This document shows, one piece after another, positions 28,143-37,118 of a stretch of DNA of 64,000 nt. The stretch covers positions 4,140,272 through 4,204,271 of the forward strand of contig NZ_CM001775.1 in NCBI RefSeq assembly GCF_000332235.1. The letters are read 5' to 3'. This stretch comes from Geminocystis herdmanii PCC 6308 (GTDB lineage: Bacteria; Cyanobacteriota; Cyanobacteriia; Cyanobacteriales; Cyanobacteriaceae). Position numbers and translations under genes: made by a program. Every line of letters starts with the position of its first letter. Within the stretch, counting starts at the first letter, position 1. The notes under the pieces are model-generated. The model saw only the letters and a list, made by a program, of their open reading frames with translations. It was not told where the DNA came from and made no database searches.

Positions 28143-28354
28143 ATATCATAATATAAATTACTCCGTCAACCATAGAATAATTTATTGCCTTGATCAGTTT
28201 TCCAAAGAAAACAATCCTCTTGCCTTCTTTGTCAGTAATCACCTAATACATTTATCCGTTTAAAAGGGCATTATACCGAATTAAAGTCTTTTAAGTACTT
28301 AAGCAAAATTAATTGTATATAAACGATCAATTCAACTCTATTATTCTCAAAGAA

Positions 28355-29248
28355 ATGAATAATTTAACTAAATTTATATCTACATTTAAGTCTGAAGGAA
28401 AACTGCCCAATTTTATCATTATTGGAGCAATGAAAAGTGGGACTACTAGCCTACATTATTACTTAAATTCTCATCCAGAAATATTCATGTCCAAAGAAAA
28501 AGAATTAAACTTTTTTATAAAATCTAATGAATTGCCTTTAGGCACTTGGGAAAAAGGTATAGATTGGTATAAATCTCAGTTTATGGGTAATGCTAAAATT
28601 TACGGTGAGGCTTCCCCTAACTATACACTATATCCTACCATAAAAGGTATTCCTCAAAGAATGCACTCTATTATTCCAAATGCTAAATTAATCTATATTG
28701 TTCGAGATCCCATTGAGAGAATTATCTCCCATTATGTTCATAGATATGCTGACGGAAAGGAAAATCGCACCTTAACAGAAGCATTGACAGATTTTGACAA
28801 TAATTTCTATATTTGTCGTAGTCAGTATTACTTGCAAATAGAGCAATATTTACAGTACTATTCACCCAAAAATATTCTGGTTATCTCCACTGAAGAATTA
28901 TCAAAAGTTCCCAAGAAAACTCTACAAACTATTTTCAATTTTTTAGGGGTATCCAACTATTCTGAAATAATTAAACATAAAAAAAAGTTACATAAGTCCA
29001 TTTATAAACGCAGAAAAAACAAATTGGGTAACAAAATTTCTACTTTACCTATTTTTTCAAAAATAGATCATCTTCCCCAACCCTGGAGATACCATCTAAA
29101 GAAATTTATTTATTTTCCTTTTTCTACCCCTGTAAGTAAACCTATTTTAGATCAAGAATTACGTCTGAGATTAATTGAATATCTGAAAGAAGATGTTAAT
29201 TATTTGCGTGAATATACACAAAAAGATTTTAAGAAATGGTGTCTTTAA
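28355..29248 (+). CDS. PAPS-dependent sulfotransferase
   Basis: This protein of about 297 residues has the PAPS 5'-phosphosulfate loop FIIIGAMKSGTTSLHYYLNSHP, a KELNFF segment, YGEASPNY, and the 3'-phosphate motif IYIVRDPIERIISHY. These are the Sulfotransfer_1 landmarks found in heparan-sulfate and bacterial glycan sulfotransferases. It would move sulfate from PAPS to a sugar hydroxyl. I choose ATG 28355, since a TTG at 28313 adds only 14 unconserved residues. Basic C-terminal segment KKKLHKSIYKRRKN. It is the first gene of a rightward run with a second sulfotransferase and a flippase, pointing to sulfation of a surface polysaccharide. Confidence 0.88.
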   Translation: MNNLTKFISTFKSEGKLPNFIIIGAMKSGTTSLHYYLNSHPEIFMSKEKELNFFIKSNELPLGTWEKGIDWYKSQFMGNAKIYGEASPNYTLYPTIKGIPQRMHSIIPNAKLIYIVRDPIERIISHYVHRYADGKENRTLTEALTDFDNNFYICRSQYYLQIEQYLQYYSPKNILVISTEELSKVPKKTLQTIFNFLGVSNYSEIIKHKKKLHKSIYKRRKNKLGNKISTLPIFSKIDHLPQPWRYHLKKFIYFPFSTPVSKPILDQELRLRLIEYLKEDVNYLREYTQKDFKKWCL

Positions 29249-29398
29249 AAGAAAAATTTTTAAATTTATCTAGTATTGTTATACTCAGAAAGGGCATAAC
29301 TTGAGCGAGGTGAAGGTAGGCAACAGGCAAAAGTTTTCTTGTAACATCAAATTGTAGCCTTTGCGAGTATATTAATTCTTATTTTTATCCTTAAATCA

Positions 29399-30265
29399 AT
29401 GAAAAAAGTTAAAAAAGAAGATTCATTTTTTGAAAAAATAATCAAATTAATTGATGCAATTCAAGTATATTTACCCTCGGCTTATGGAGGTTGGAAAAAT
29501 AGACAATTTTGGACTGATATTCAAACCTATTGTTTATTTTTAGGTTATCCAAGAAGTGGGCACAGTCTTATGGGAGCATTATTAAATGCCCATCCAAATA
29601 TTCTCATTGCCCATGAATTGGGTGCTTTAAAATATGCTGATTTAGGGTTTAAACGATGGCAAATTTATTATCTTTTGATGAAAAAAGCTGAATTATCAGC
29701 AGAAAAAGATCGTAAATTAGGAGGTTATAATTACTATGTACCCAATCAATGGCAAGGAAAATTTACTCAGATAAAAGTAATTGGTGATAAACAAGGAGAA
29801 GGTACAACCTTAAGACTTCATTCCAATTCAGGTCATCTTCAGCGTTTACATAATACAGTTAATGTCAACCTTAAATTTATTAATATTACCAGAAATCCCT
29901 ATGATAATATTACAACGATGTCGAAAAAAACATCTAAATTAGATTATGATTTATTAAAAAGTATTCATCACTATTTCTTTTTGTGTGATACTATTTCCAC
30001 TTTTAAAGAAACTCTTAAATCTGATGAAATATATGAGCTAAAACATGAATCATTTTTGCAAAATCCTCAGTTTTATCTTAATGAAATATGTCATTTTCTA
30101 GGTGTTGAAACAACAGAAGAGTATCTCAATGACTGTGCAAAAATTGTCTATTCTTCTCCTAATAAAAGTCGTCATACAGTTAACTGGACACCAGAATTAA
30201 TTGCTCAAGTTCAAAGTAAAATTGATCAATATGAATTTTTATCAGGCTATACCTATGACACTTAA
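29399..30265 (+). CDS. Second, divergent sulfotransferase
   Basis: This 288-residue protein has a P-loop-like CLFLGYPRSGHSLMGALLNAHPN in place of the usual 5' motif and FINITRNPYDNITTMSKKTS as the 3'-phosphate motif. An ELKHESFLQNP and a helical FLGVETTEEYL segment near the end are further sulfotransferase features. It shares little sequence with its neighbour apart from these motifs, so it is not a recent duplicate and probably has a different acceptor. It starts 150 bases after the first sulfotransferase and ends 20 bases before the flippase gene. The gap ahead of it has a repeat near 29332-29353. Confidence 0.78.
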   Translation: MKKVKKEDSFFEKIIKLIDAIQVYLPSAYGGWKNRQFWTDIQTYCLFLGYPRSGHSLMGALLNAHPNILIAHELGALKYADLGFKRWQIYYLLMKKAELSAEKDRKLGGYNYYVPNQWQGKFTQIKVIGDKQGEGTTLRLHSNSGHLQRLHNTVNVNLKFINITRNPYDNITTMSKKTSKLDYDLLKSIHHYFFLCDTISTFKETLKSDEIYELKHESFLQNPQFYLNEICHFLGVETTEEYLNDCAKIVYSSPNKSRHTVNWTPELIAQVQSKIDQYEFLSGYTYDT

Positions 30266-30285
30266 AACATGAAAAATACTTAAAA

Positions 30286-31722
30286 ATGAGTATTAGAAAA
30301 AAAATAGTTGAAGGTTTATTTTGGTCAAGTATTCAAAATTGGGGAAGTCAAGCAGGATCATTTATTATATTCATAACTTTAGCTCGTTTACTAACTCCTT
30401 CGGCTCTTGGTTTAGTTGCTTTAGCTAATTTATTTATCAAATTTTTTCAGCTTGTTTTAGCCTTCGGTTTTATTCAAAAATTAATTCAAAAAGAGGATAT
30501 TAATGATCTAGAAATTAATACCGTATTTTGGACTCAAATTTGTGTCGGATTTTTCTTAACTTTCTCTATTTTTGTCACTGCTGATTATATTGCCAACGGT
30601 TTTCAACAACCTTTATTAACTCCTATTTTACAAACCCTTTCTTTTTTATTTATCATTCGTGCTTTTAGTGAAACTCAAAGAGGTTTATTAGTCCGGGCAT
30701 TTCGTTTTAAAGCTATTGCTATTCGCAGTCTATTCAGCATTATTATGTCGGGAATTGTGGGGATATTAATGGCAGTTAATAACTATGGAGTTTGGAGTTT
30801 AGTGGGGCAACAATTAACCTATGAAATTACGGGAGTTTTAGTGTTGTGGAAGGCTTCTGATTGGCGACCAAAATTACAATTTTCGGTGACAGATTTACGC
30901 AGTTTTTTTAGTTTTGGCATTAATATTCTCGGTTATCAATTAACTCAGTTTTTTAACCAACGTACTGACAGTTTATTAGTGGGATATTTTTTAGGAGAAG
31001 TGAGTTTAGGATATTATACGATCGCCCATCGAATTTTAGAAGTAATGAGTCAATTATTAATCGGAACATTAAATCAAATAGCTTTACCTTTATTTTCCCG
31101 TTTACAAAATGATGATCTGCGTTTTTTTGATGTCTATTATACGGCAACTCAATGGACTTGTTTGATTACTTTCCCGATGTTTTTAAGTGTGATTATTGTT
31201 AGCCCAGAATTGATTGTAACTGTATTTGGAGAAAAATGGCTCAATGTTGTTCCCATTCTGGAAATAATCAGTTTAGCGGGAATAATTAGGGGAATTACTT
31301 TCTTTCAAAGATCAGCTTTTGTGGCTTTAGGAAAACCCAATTTACAGTTTAAATTAGCATTAATTAATAGTATTTTAAATCTAATTTTTTGTTTAATCGC
31401 TATTCCTTGGGGCATAAGTACGATCGCCCTTGCTTATGTTCTCAGTGACTATGTAGCATTTCCTTTAGGGCAATGGATGTTAAGTAAATTAATTTCTCTA
31501 TCATGGAAACATTATTTAAGCAATTTTTTAGCACCAATTAGCTGTACTTTCGGGATGATTTTAGTAATGATTTTAAGTAAGAATTTATTAACGATAAATC
31601 TTGAACCTTATTTAAGATTAATTATTATTTCGCTCATAGGTGGGGTGACTTATATTTTTAGTTTAATCATACTATTCCCTGTTATATTTCAGCAAATATG
31701 GAGTTTAATCAAATTAAATTAA
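30286..31722 (+). CDS. Wzx/PST-type polysaccharide flippase
   Basis: This 478-residue membrane protein has about 12-14 hydrophobic segments and the opening typical of the MOP/PST family (KKIVEGLFWSSIQNWGSQAGSFIIFITLARLLTPSALGLVALA, seen as short conserved pieces). It also has YYTIAHRILEVMSQLLIGTLNQIALPLFSRLQ, a family motif in the second half. It flips lipid-linked glycan units across the cytoplasmic membrane. It follows a sulfotransferase by 20 bases and so is likely part of the same transcript. Downstream of it the operon is interrupted by a GC-rich repeat and a decayed epimerase gene. Confidence 0.88.
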   Translation: MSIRKKIVEGLFWSSIQNWGSQAGSFIIFITLARLLTPSALGLVALANLFIKFFQLVLAFGFIQKLIQKEDINDLEINTVFWTQICVGFFLTFSIFVTADYIANGFQQPLLTPILQTLSFLFIIRAFSETQRGLLVRAFRFKAIAIRSLFSIIMSGIVGILMAVNNYGVWSLVGQQLTYEITGVLVLWKASDWRPKLQFSVTDLRSFFSFGINILGYQLTQFFNQRTDSLLVGYFLGEVSLGYYTIAHRILEVMSQLLIGTLNQIALPLFSRLQNDDLRFFDVYYTATQWTCLITFPMFLSVIIVSPELIVTVFGEKWLNVVPILEIISLAGIIRGITFFQRSAFVALGKPNLQFKLALINSILNLIFCLIAIPWGISTIALAYVLSDYVAFPLGQWMLSKLISLSWKHYLSNFLAPISCTFGMILVMILSKNLLTINLEPYLRLIIISLIGGVTYIFSLIILFPVIFQQIWSLIKLN

Positions 31723-31784
31723 ATTGATTAATTTCTTTTACAGTAAAATTATTGATACAGATTTAAGTTTTAGATTACTAAGAC

Positions 31785-31820
31785 TAAGGGCGATGCCAAC
31801 GGCACGCTACGCGCACGCAC
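31785..31820. repeat. GC-rich dispersed cyanobacterial repeat
   Basis: GGGCGATGCCAACGGCACGC followed by TACGCGCACGCAC stands out as a GC-rich patch in very AT-rich DNA. It matches the GGCGATGCCnACGGC...TACGCnnACGC wording of a repeat family common in Nostoc and related cyanobacteria. It lies between the flippase stop and the epimerase remnant, and may mark the event that damaged that gene. Confidence 0.65.
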
Positions 31821-31844
31821 TTTTAGAACCTATCATTAAACTAC

Positions 31845-32056
31845 ATGAAAATATTAATAACAGGAGCAACGGGATTTATTGGGAGTCATCTAACCAAAAA
31901 TTTGATCAAACAAGGATATGATGTCAAAATTTTAGCTTCTTCGGCAGTGAGAGAATTAAATTATCAAATTATCATCCTCAAGTTTCTAACGAGAAAGCCA
32001 TTAGAGAATTAGTTAACTGGTATCAAGAACAAAATTACGTTAAATCTTATTCATAG
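31845..32056 (+). pseudogene. Remnant of an NAD-dependent sugar epimerase
   Basis: From ATG 31845 the frame reads MKILITGATGFIGSHLTKNL plus IKQGYDVKILAS, a complete Rossmann N-terminus with the GxxGxxG loop. Directly after it come residues typical of the C-terminal end of such enzymes (VRELNYHPQVSNEKAIRELV, then NWYQEQNYVKS), but a six-base AAATTA-like insertion or slip breaks the frame between NY and HPQ. About 250 central codons are missing. The gene is therefore an internal-deletion relic of an epimerase/dehydratase that once belonged to the glycan operon. The remaining pieces total about 68 codons. Confidence 0.8.
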
Positions 32057-32094
32057 ACAAAAAAATCACAAATATTAACAATATTTGCAAGATT

Positions 32095-33000
32095 ATGGAA
32101 TATCCTTTATTTTCTGTTATCATTCCCACTTATGCTCGTCCTCAAAAACTCTCTGAGTGTTTATCAGCTTTGTCAGAAATGGATTACCCTAATTTTGAAG
32201 TGGTGATTGTAGATGACGGTAGCCCCATGAGTTTAGATGAAATTATTATCATCTGGCAAAAAAAATTAACTATAAATCTAGTGAAACAAGAAAATAGAGG
32301 ACCTTCTACCGCTCGAAATTCAGGGGTTAACTACGCTAAGGGAAAATTTTTAGCCTTTACCGATGATGATTGTATTCCCACCAAGGATTGGTTAAATCAA
32401 TTTGCCCAACAATTAGACAAAACGCCCGATGCTTTAGTCGGTGGGTGTACGATTAATGGACTTGATCATAATATTTACGCTTCCACTAGTCAAATGTTAG
32501 TCGATTATCTTTATGATTACTACAATAAAGGAGATAACAAAAACCGTCAAACCAGTTTTTTTACTTCTAATAATTTCGCTGTTTCTAAAGAAATATTTAT
32601 GCAGATAGGAGGATTTAGTCAACTCCTAACGACAGCTGAAGATCGGGAATTGTGCGATCGAGCCTTAACCTTAGGATATGAAATGATTTATCTTCCTTCG
32701 GCGGTGGTGTATCACTACCATGATTTAACCTTGATTCAATTTTGGCGACAACACTTTAACTACGGTAGAGGGGCAATTCACTTTAATTTAGTCAGAGCGG
32801 AAAGAAATGTAGGTAAAATTAAGGCTGAGGGATCATTTTTTTATCTTAATCTCTTTCTTTATCCCTTTAAACAAGGTTATTATTTTCGTTGTATTATAAT
32901 TTCTGGATTATTAGTATTAACTCAAATTGCCCATACCGTTGGTTGCTTTCAGGAAAGAAGAAGAATTAATAAGTCTTTAAGTATAAAATTAGACCTATGA
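32095..33000 (+). CDS. Family 2 glycosyltransferase
   Basis: This 301-residue GT-A enzyme has FSVIIPTYARPQKLSECLSAL at the start, VVIVDDGSPM, GPSTARNSGVNYAKGKFLAFTDDDCIP (the metal-binding DDD), and later TTAEDRELCDRALTLGY (the ED acceptor motif) and WRQHFNYGRGA. A hydrophobic C-terminal stretch near 265-285 may touch the membrane. It adds a sugar from a nucleotide sugar to a growing glycan. It is a clear paralogue of the transferase at 36256-37107, sharing the TSNNFA and FWRQHFNYG patches, and the two bracket three other genes. Confidence 0.9.
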   Translation: MEYPLFSVIIPTYARPQKLSECLSALSEMDYPNFEVVIVDDGSPMSLDEIIIIWQKKLTINLVKQENRGPSTARNSGVNYAKGKFLAFTDDDCIPTKDWLNQFAQQLDKTPDALVGGCTINGLDHNIYASTSQMLVDYLYDYYNKGDNKNRQTSFFTSNNFAVSKEIFMQIGGFSQLLTTAEDRELCDRALTLGYEMIYLPSAVVYHYHDLTLIQFWRQHFNYGRGAIHFNLVRAERNVGKIKAEGSFFYLNLFLYPFKQGYYFRCIIISGLLVLTQIAHTVGCFQERRRINKSLSIKLDL

Positions 33001-33040
33001 TAATGAAAAATAATTAAACTAGGAAAAAAGAAAATAAATT

Positions 33041-33496
33041 ATGACAGTAATAGAAAAATTATACTTAAAAAATTTGTACGAAATTGATGATCATTTGTGG
33101 CTAGAAAAAACCATTGATTTATTGAAAGAAAAAAAATTTAAGGAATTGGACTTAGAAAACTTAATTGAGGAGTTAGAAAGTTTGGCAAGACGAGATAAAT
33201 TAGCGATAAAAAGCCTCTTAGAACAGATAATTAGACATTTACTCTTATTGCAATATTGGGAAGAAGAAAGAGAAAGAAATTATCGTCACTGGCGTTCAGA
33301 AGTTACCAGTTTTAGAGGTCAAATTAACCAAAGAATGACCACTAATTTTTATAACTATTTATCTGACAATATCCAAGAAACTTATAAATATGCTCGAAAA
33401 TATGTAAAGGATAAATCAGGATTAGATATTTTTCCAGTGGATTGTCCGTATCATTTAGAACAATTATTAGACGAAGATTGGTTTCCGCAATTTTAA
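33041..33496 (+). CDS. DUF29 family protein
   Basis: This 151-residue helical protein shows the DUF29 pattern: LYEIDDHLWLEKTIDLLKEK near the N-terminus, DLENLIEELESLARRDKLAI, LEQIIRHLLLLQYW, and RHWRSEVTSFRGQI, ending in YPLEQLLDEDWFP-like residues. DUF29 proteins are very numerous in cyanobacteria and are otherwise unexplained; some sit beside toxin-like or mobile genes. It is a soluble protein with a good TTAAACTAGGAAAAAA leader. It lies inside the glycan island between a glycosyltransferase and a phosphodiesterase-like gene, but I see no reason to assign it a glycan role. Confidence 0.85.
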   Translation: MTVIEKLYLKNLYEIDDHLWLEKTIDLLKEKKFKELDLENLIEELESLARRDKLAIKSLLEQIIRHLLLLQYWEEERERNYRHWRSEVTSFRGQINQRMTTNFYNYLSDNIQETYKYARKYVKDKSGLDIFPVDCPYHLEQLLDEDWFPQF

Positions 33497-33529
33497 TGAT
33501 AATTTAGTCTTAGAGAATTTAGAGAAATT

Positions 33530-35176
33530 ATGAGTAATCCCGTTATAGCTATTGGTTTAGACTCCGCCGATCCCATTTTATTGGAAAAATGGATGGCACA
33601 AGGACACTTACCCAACTTAGAGAAAATTCGATCGCAAGGTAGTTATGGTCGAATATACAATCCGGTTAACTACGCAGATCAAAAAACCAAAGAACAATTT
33701 ACGTTTACCGAACCTCTCTGGGCTATCTTTACAACAGGTTGTTTGCCCAATAAAACAGGTTACTGGAGTCCAGTTAAATACTCCCCAGATAACTATAAAG
33801 TTGAGTACGATCGCATCAATGGAACTTATGACTACCAAGAATATAAACCTTTTTATAGCCTCTTAGAAAATCACCATATCACCATTTTTGATCTCCCTGT
33901 TACCGGTTTATGTAAAGAATTAAAGGGATTGCAGGTATTGGCTTGGGGGGGACATGATCCCTTTACTCCTCGTCATTCTCAACCCCCTGAACTGTTACCA
34001 GAGCTTAACGAGAAGTATGGAGAAGATAATATCTATGGAAATGATACTGGTGTTTGGTGGAATAAAAAATACTGTCAATGGTTGCCCCCGGCTTTAAAAA
34101 AAGCTATTTCCCAACGCTCGGCTATTTGTCAAGATTTGCTTACCCGTGAGCCATGGGATTTATTCATAACCGTAATTAGCGAAACCCATACTGCAGGACA
34201 CGATTTGTATTATACCCAAGACAATCATCCCCTTTACTCCATTTTTTCAAAGAATGCCCACAACCAAGATTTAATGTTAGAGGTTTTTCAAAAAGCCGAT
34301 CAAGCTATTGGAGAAATACTCTCCCAAGTTCCCGAAAATGCCTACATAATTATTTTTTCCCTTCATGGCATGGATGTTAATGTAACAGATTTATTCACCA
34401 TGTTTTTTTTACCAGAGTTTTTATATCGTTTTAATTTTAATCAAAGTGCGATCGCCCATGGGGAAATCAAGACCACTCCTCCTGTAATGATTACCAATCC
34501 CCTAAGACATTCTTGGTTAGGAGAAATTTGGGTAAGAAATCATCCCCCCAACCTAATGCAAAAACTCTTTAAATCATTAACCCCTAGTCAGTTTCTCTAT
34601 TCAGCTAAAAACGGTTTAGACTGCCCTTTCTCTTTACTAAAAGAAAAAGACGATTTAGTGTGGGCGCCTTCACGATGGTATCAACCCCTATGGCATCAGA
34701 TGAAAGCCTTTGCTTTACCCGCTTTTAATGATGGACAAATTCGGCTTAACCTGAAAGGTAGAGAAAGTCAAGGAATAGTAGATGCTTCTGAGTATAATTC
34801 TGTTTGTGAGGAAATAACAACACAACTCTTACAATTAGTAGATGGCAGAACAGGAAAACCAATTGTGAAACGAGTGATTCGCACCCGAAAATCTCCTTTA
34901 ATAGACGATTCTAAGCTCCCTGATGCCGATTTAATCGTGAAATGGGAAGAAAATCCTACAGATGTGGTGGATAGCCCTAAATATGGACGTATTGGCCCTG
35001 TTCCTTATTTTCGACCTGGAGGACATAGAGCGGGAGGTTTTTTAATGGCAAAAGGAGAAGGTATTATAGAAAATTCCAGTTTTGGTAGTGGAAATATTGT
35101 TGATCTTGCCCCGACAATTTTAAAATTAATGGATGTACCAATTCCTGAATATTTTGACGGAAAACCTTTGTTTTAA
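33530..35176 (+). CDS. Alkaline-phosphatase-superfamily enzyme (phosphodiesterase type)
   Basis: This 548-residue protein belongs to the type I phosphodiesterase/nucleotide pyrophosphatase branch. Evidence is VIAIGLDSADPILLEKWMAQGHLPNLEKI at the start (first metal Asp), FTEPLWAIFTTGCLPNKTGYWSP in place of the nucleophile loop, IIFSLHGMDVN (His metal ligand), and a C-terminal RPGGHRAGGFLMAKGEGI with DLAPTILKLMDVPIPEYFDGK. No signal peptide is seen, so it acts in the cytoplasm. The nucleophile Thr is expected near this FTEP loop. In a sulfated-glycan locus it could remove or transfer phosphate or sulfate groups, or hydrolyse a nucleotide sugar. It is spaced 33 bases from DUF29 and 15 bases before the next gene. 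Confidence 0.8.
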   Translation: MSNPVIAIGLDSADPILLEKWMAQGHLPNLEKIRSQGSYGRIYNPVNYADQKTKEQFTFTEPLWAIFTTGCLPNKTGYWSPVKYSPDNYKVEYDRINGTYDYQEYKPFYSLLENHHITIFDLPVTGLCKELKGLQVLAWGGHDPFTPRHSQPPELLPELNEKYGEDNIYGNDTGVWWNKKYCQWLPPALKKAISQRSAICQDLLTREPWDLFITVISETHTAGHDLYYTQDNHPLYSIFSKNAHNQDLMLEVFQKADQAIGEILSQVPENAYIIIFSLHGMDVNVTDLFTMFFLPEFLYRFNFNQSAIAHGEIKTTPPVMITNPLRHSWLGEIWVRNHPPNLMQKLFKSLTPSQFLYSAKNGLDCPFSLLKEKDDLVWAPSRWYQPLWHQMKAFALPAFNDGQIRLNLKGRESQGIVDASEYNSVCEEITTQLLQLVDGRTGKPIVKRVIRTRKSPLIDDSKLPDADLIVKWEENPTDVVDSPKYGRIGPVPYFRPGGHRAGGFLMAKGEGIIENSSFGSGNIVDLAPTILKLMDVPIPEYFDGKPLF

Positions 35177-35191
35177 TTTAATCAAACTTTT

Positions 35192-36202
35192 ATGAGTAGA
35201 GAATTAACCACGAGATTTTTAGCAGAAAATGAATATGAAGCATGGACAAAATTTGTCTGTGAATCACCCACAGGAAGCGTCTATAGTTTACCCGAATATT
35301 TAGAAGTTTTATGTACAATAACAGGAGATAGTTTTAGAATTTTAGCAGTATTTCAAGGTAAGGAATTAGTTGGCGGTGTTGCCCTTTATGAAACTTGGTC
35401 AACTTTTTCTCTAGTTGCCGTTGCTTCTCCTCGTCCTCTTTTATCTTACCATAGCCCTGTTTTAAGAGTATATAACACTACTTATCCTAGCCAAATAAGA
35501 GCTAGATATGTCGCTATTTTACAGGCTTTAATTAATAAATTATCTGAGATTCCTTATGTTTATTTAAACCTGAGTATTTCTCATTTAATTAATGATATGA
35601 GGCCTTTTTTAAAAGTGGGATGGACAGTTTTTCCTAATTATAGTTATTTGGTGTCTCTTAAAGATACTCAACAAGTTTGGCAAAAAATGGAACAAAATCT
35701 TCGCCGTTTAGTTAATCGAGGAATTAAAAATAATTTAGTTTTTACTGATGATGATGATTTTGATAGTTTTTATAAATTGTATTCAGACACTTATCAACGG
35801 AAAGGACTTTCATTATATTTTTCAGAAAATAAGTATAGAAAATATTTTGAACTATTACGAGAAAAAAATCTTTGCAGACTCCATCAAGTACGTTTAGATA
35901 ATGGTAGCTCGATCGGAGCATTTTTGATTTTAACAAGTTCTCATCCAGTTAGTAATACCGTTTTTGCAGGTAGTGATGTTAATTACTTAAATTTAGGAAG
36001 TGTGGCATTTTTAAGGTGGAAATCCTTTGAAAAATTAGCCGAATTGGGTTATGAAAGTAATGATTTAACAGGCGCTTCTTTGAACACAGTTAACAATTTT
36101 AAAAATCAACTAGGAGGGGAATTAATTCATAATTGGATAGCAGAAAAACCACCCCATTGGAGTTATCTTATTTACCGAAATATAAAAAGTTTTATTCTGT
36201 GA
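35192..36202 (+). CDS. FemAB/GNAT-like acyltransferase
   Basis: This 336-residue protein is of the double-GNAT FemAB-like kind common in exopolysaccharide loci (BioF2-like domain). The N-terminal half has WTKFVCESPTGSVYSLPEYLEVL and RILAVFQGKELVGGVALYE; the C-terminal half has FDSFYKLYSDTYQRKGL, SIGAFLILTSSHPVSNTVFAGSDVNY and DLTGASLNTVNNFKNQLGGEL, the last a typical FemAB closing motif. It probably transfers an acyl or aminoacyl group to a sugar or lipid precursor. It starts 15 bases after the phosphodiesterase gene and ends 53 bases before the second glycosyltransferase, so the four rightward genes form one unit. Confidence 0.8.
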   Translation: MSRELTTRFLAENEYEAWTKFVCESPTGSVYSLPEYLEVLCTITGDSFRILAVFQGKELVGGVALYETWSTFSLVAVASPRPLLSYHSPVLRVYNTTYPSQIRARYVAILQALINKLSEIPYVYLNLSISHLINDMRPFLKVGWTVFPNYSYLVSLKDTQQVWQKMEQNLRRLVNRGIKNNLVFTDDDDFDSFYKLYSDTYQRKGLSLYFSENKYRKYFELLREKNLCRLHQVRLDNGSSIGAFLILTSSHPVSNTVFAGSDVNYLNLGSVAFLRWKSFEKLAELGYESNDLTGASLNTVNNFKNQLGGELIHNWIAEKPPHWSYLIYRNIKSFIL

Positions 36203-36255
36203 AATAAACATTTTATATTTTGAATAATTGCCTTAATTTTTAATAAATAAAAAAC

Positions 36256-37107
36256 ATGACAAAAATATCCGTAATTATTCCTACTTATAATCGTCTTGAA
36301 AGACTTAAAAACTGTTTAGAATCTTTCACAAAAATAAATTATGATAAAGACTTATTTGAAATCATTATTGTTGATGATGGTAGCTCTCAATCCCTAGATA
36401 ATATTATCAAAAGTTTTGAAAAAATATTAAATTTAACTTATCTTAAACAAGAAAATACTGGTCCTGCTACTGCTAGAAATAATGGAGCGACAAAAGCGAA
36501 GGGTAAATATCTTGTTTTTACTGATGATGACTGTGAGCCTGATACGGAATGGTTAGGTCATTTTAACAAAATTTGGGAGATCAATCCTGATGCAGTTTTA
36601 GGAGGTAAAACCATTAATAAATTAACCAATAATATTTATTCTCAAGCTAGTCAATGTTTAGTAGATTATCTTTATAAATACTATAATTTTGATACTCAAA
36701 AAGCACAATTTTTTACTTCTAATAATTTTGCCCTTCCTAAACATATTTTTAAAGATTTAGGCGGATTTAATACTACTTTTCCTCTAGCGGCAGGAGAAGA
36801 TCGAGAGTTATGTTATCGACTTTTTCAACAAGATTTTACCATGATTTATGTGGAAAAAGCTATTATTTATCATGCCCATTTATTAACTTTTAAGGGTTTT
36901 TGGCGACAACATTTTAATTATGGTCAAGGAGCAAAGTATTTTCACAGTATAAAAACTAAAAATATAAAAGTAGAACCCATAAAATTCTATTGGCAATTAT
37001 TAACTTATCCCTTAGAATGGGATACAAATAATAATCAAAAATTATCGATTATTTTCTTATTTTTACTATCACAAATAGCTAATACTTTCGGATTTTTTTT
37101 AAGATAA
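36256..37107 (+). CDS. Family 2 glycosyltransferase (paralogue of 32095-33000)
   Basis: This 283-residue GT-A enzyme has ISVIIPTYNRLERLKNCLESF, IIIVDDGSSQS, GPATARNNGATKAKGKYLVFTDDDCEPDTEWL, AAGEDRELCYRLFQQDF and FWRQHFNYGQGAKYF. It parallels its paralogue nearly end to end with the same order of motifs, including FFTSNNFALP, so both act on related acceptors or add successive sugars. It is convergent with the GT87-like gene, only 11 bases between stops. It is slightly shorter than its paralogue but appears complete. Confidence 0.9.
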   Translation: MTKISVIIPTYNRLERLKNCLESFTKINYDKDLFEIIIVDDGSSQSLDNIIKSFEKILNLTYLKQENTGPATARNNGATKAKGKYLVFTDDDCEPDTEWLGHFNKIWEINPDAVLGGKTINKLTNNIYSQASQCLVDYLYKYYNFDTQKAQFFTSNNFALPKHIFKDLGGFNTTFPLAAGEDRELCYRLFQQDFTMIYVEKAIIYHAHLLTFKGFWRQHFNYGQGAKYFHSIKTKNIKVEPIKFYWQLLTYPLEWDTNNNQKLSIIFLFLLSQIANTFGFFLR

Positions 37108-37118
37108 ATATTTTTTTA

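Noticed and set aside
31724-31921. 65-codon frame after the flippase gene
   Set aside because: It reads through the GC-rich repeat and then through the epimerase remnant in the wrong frame, so it is a by-product of both.
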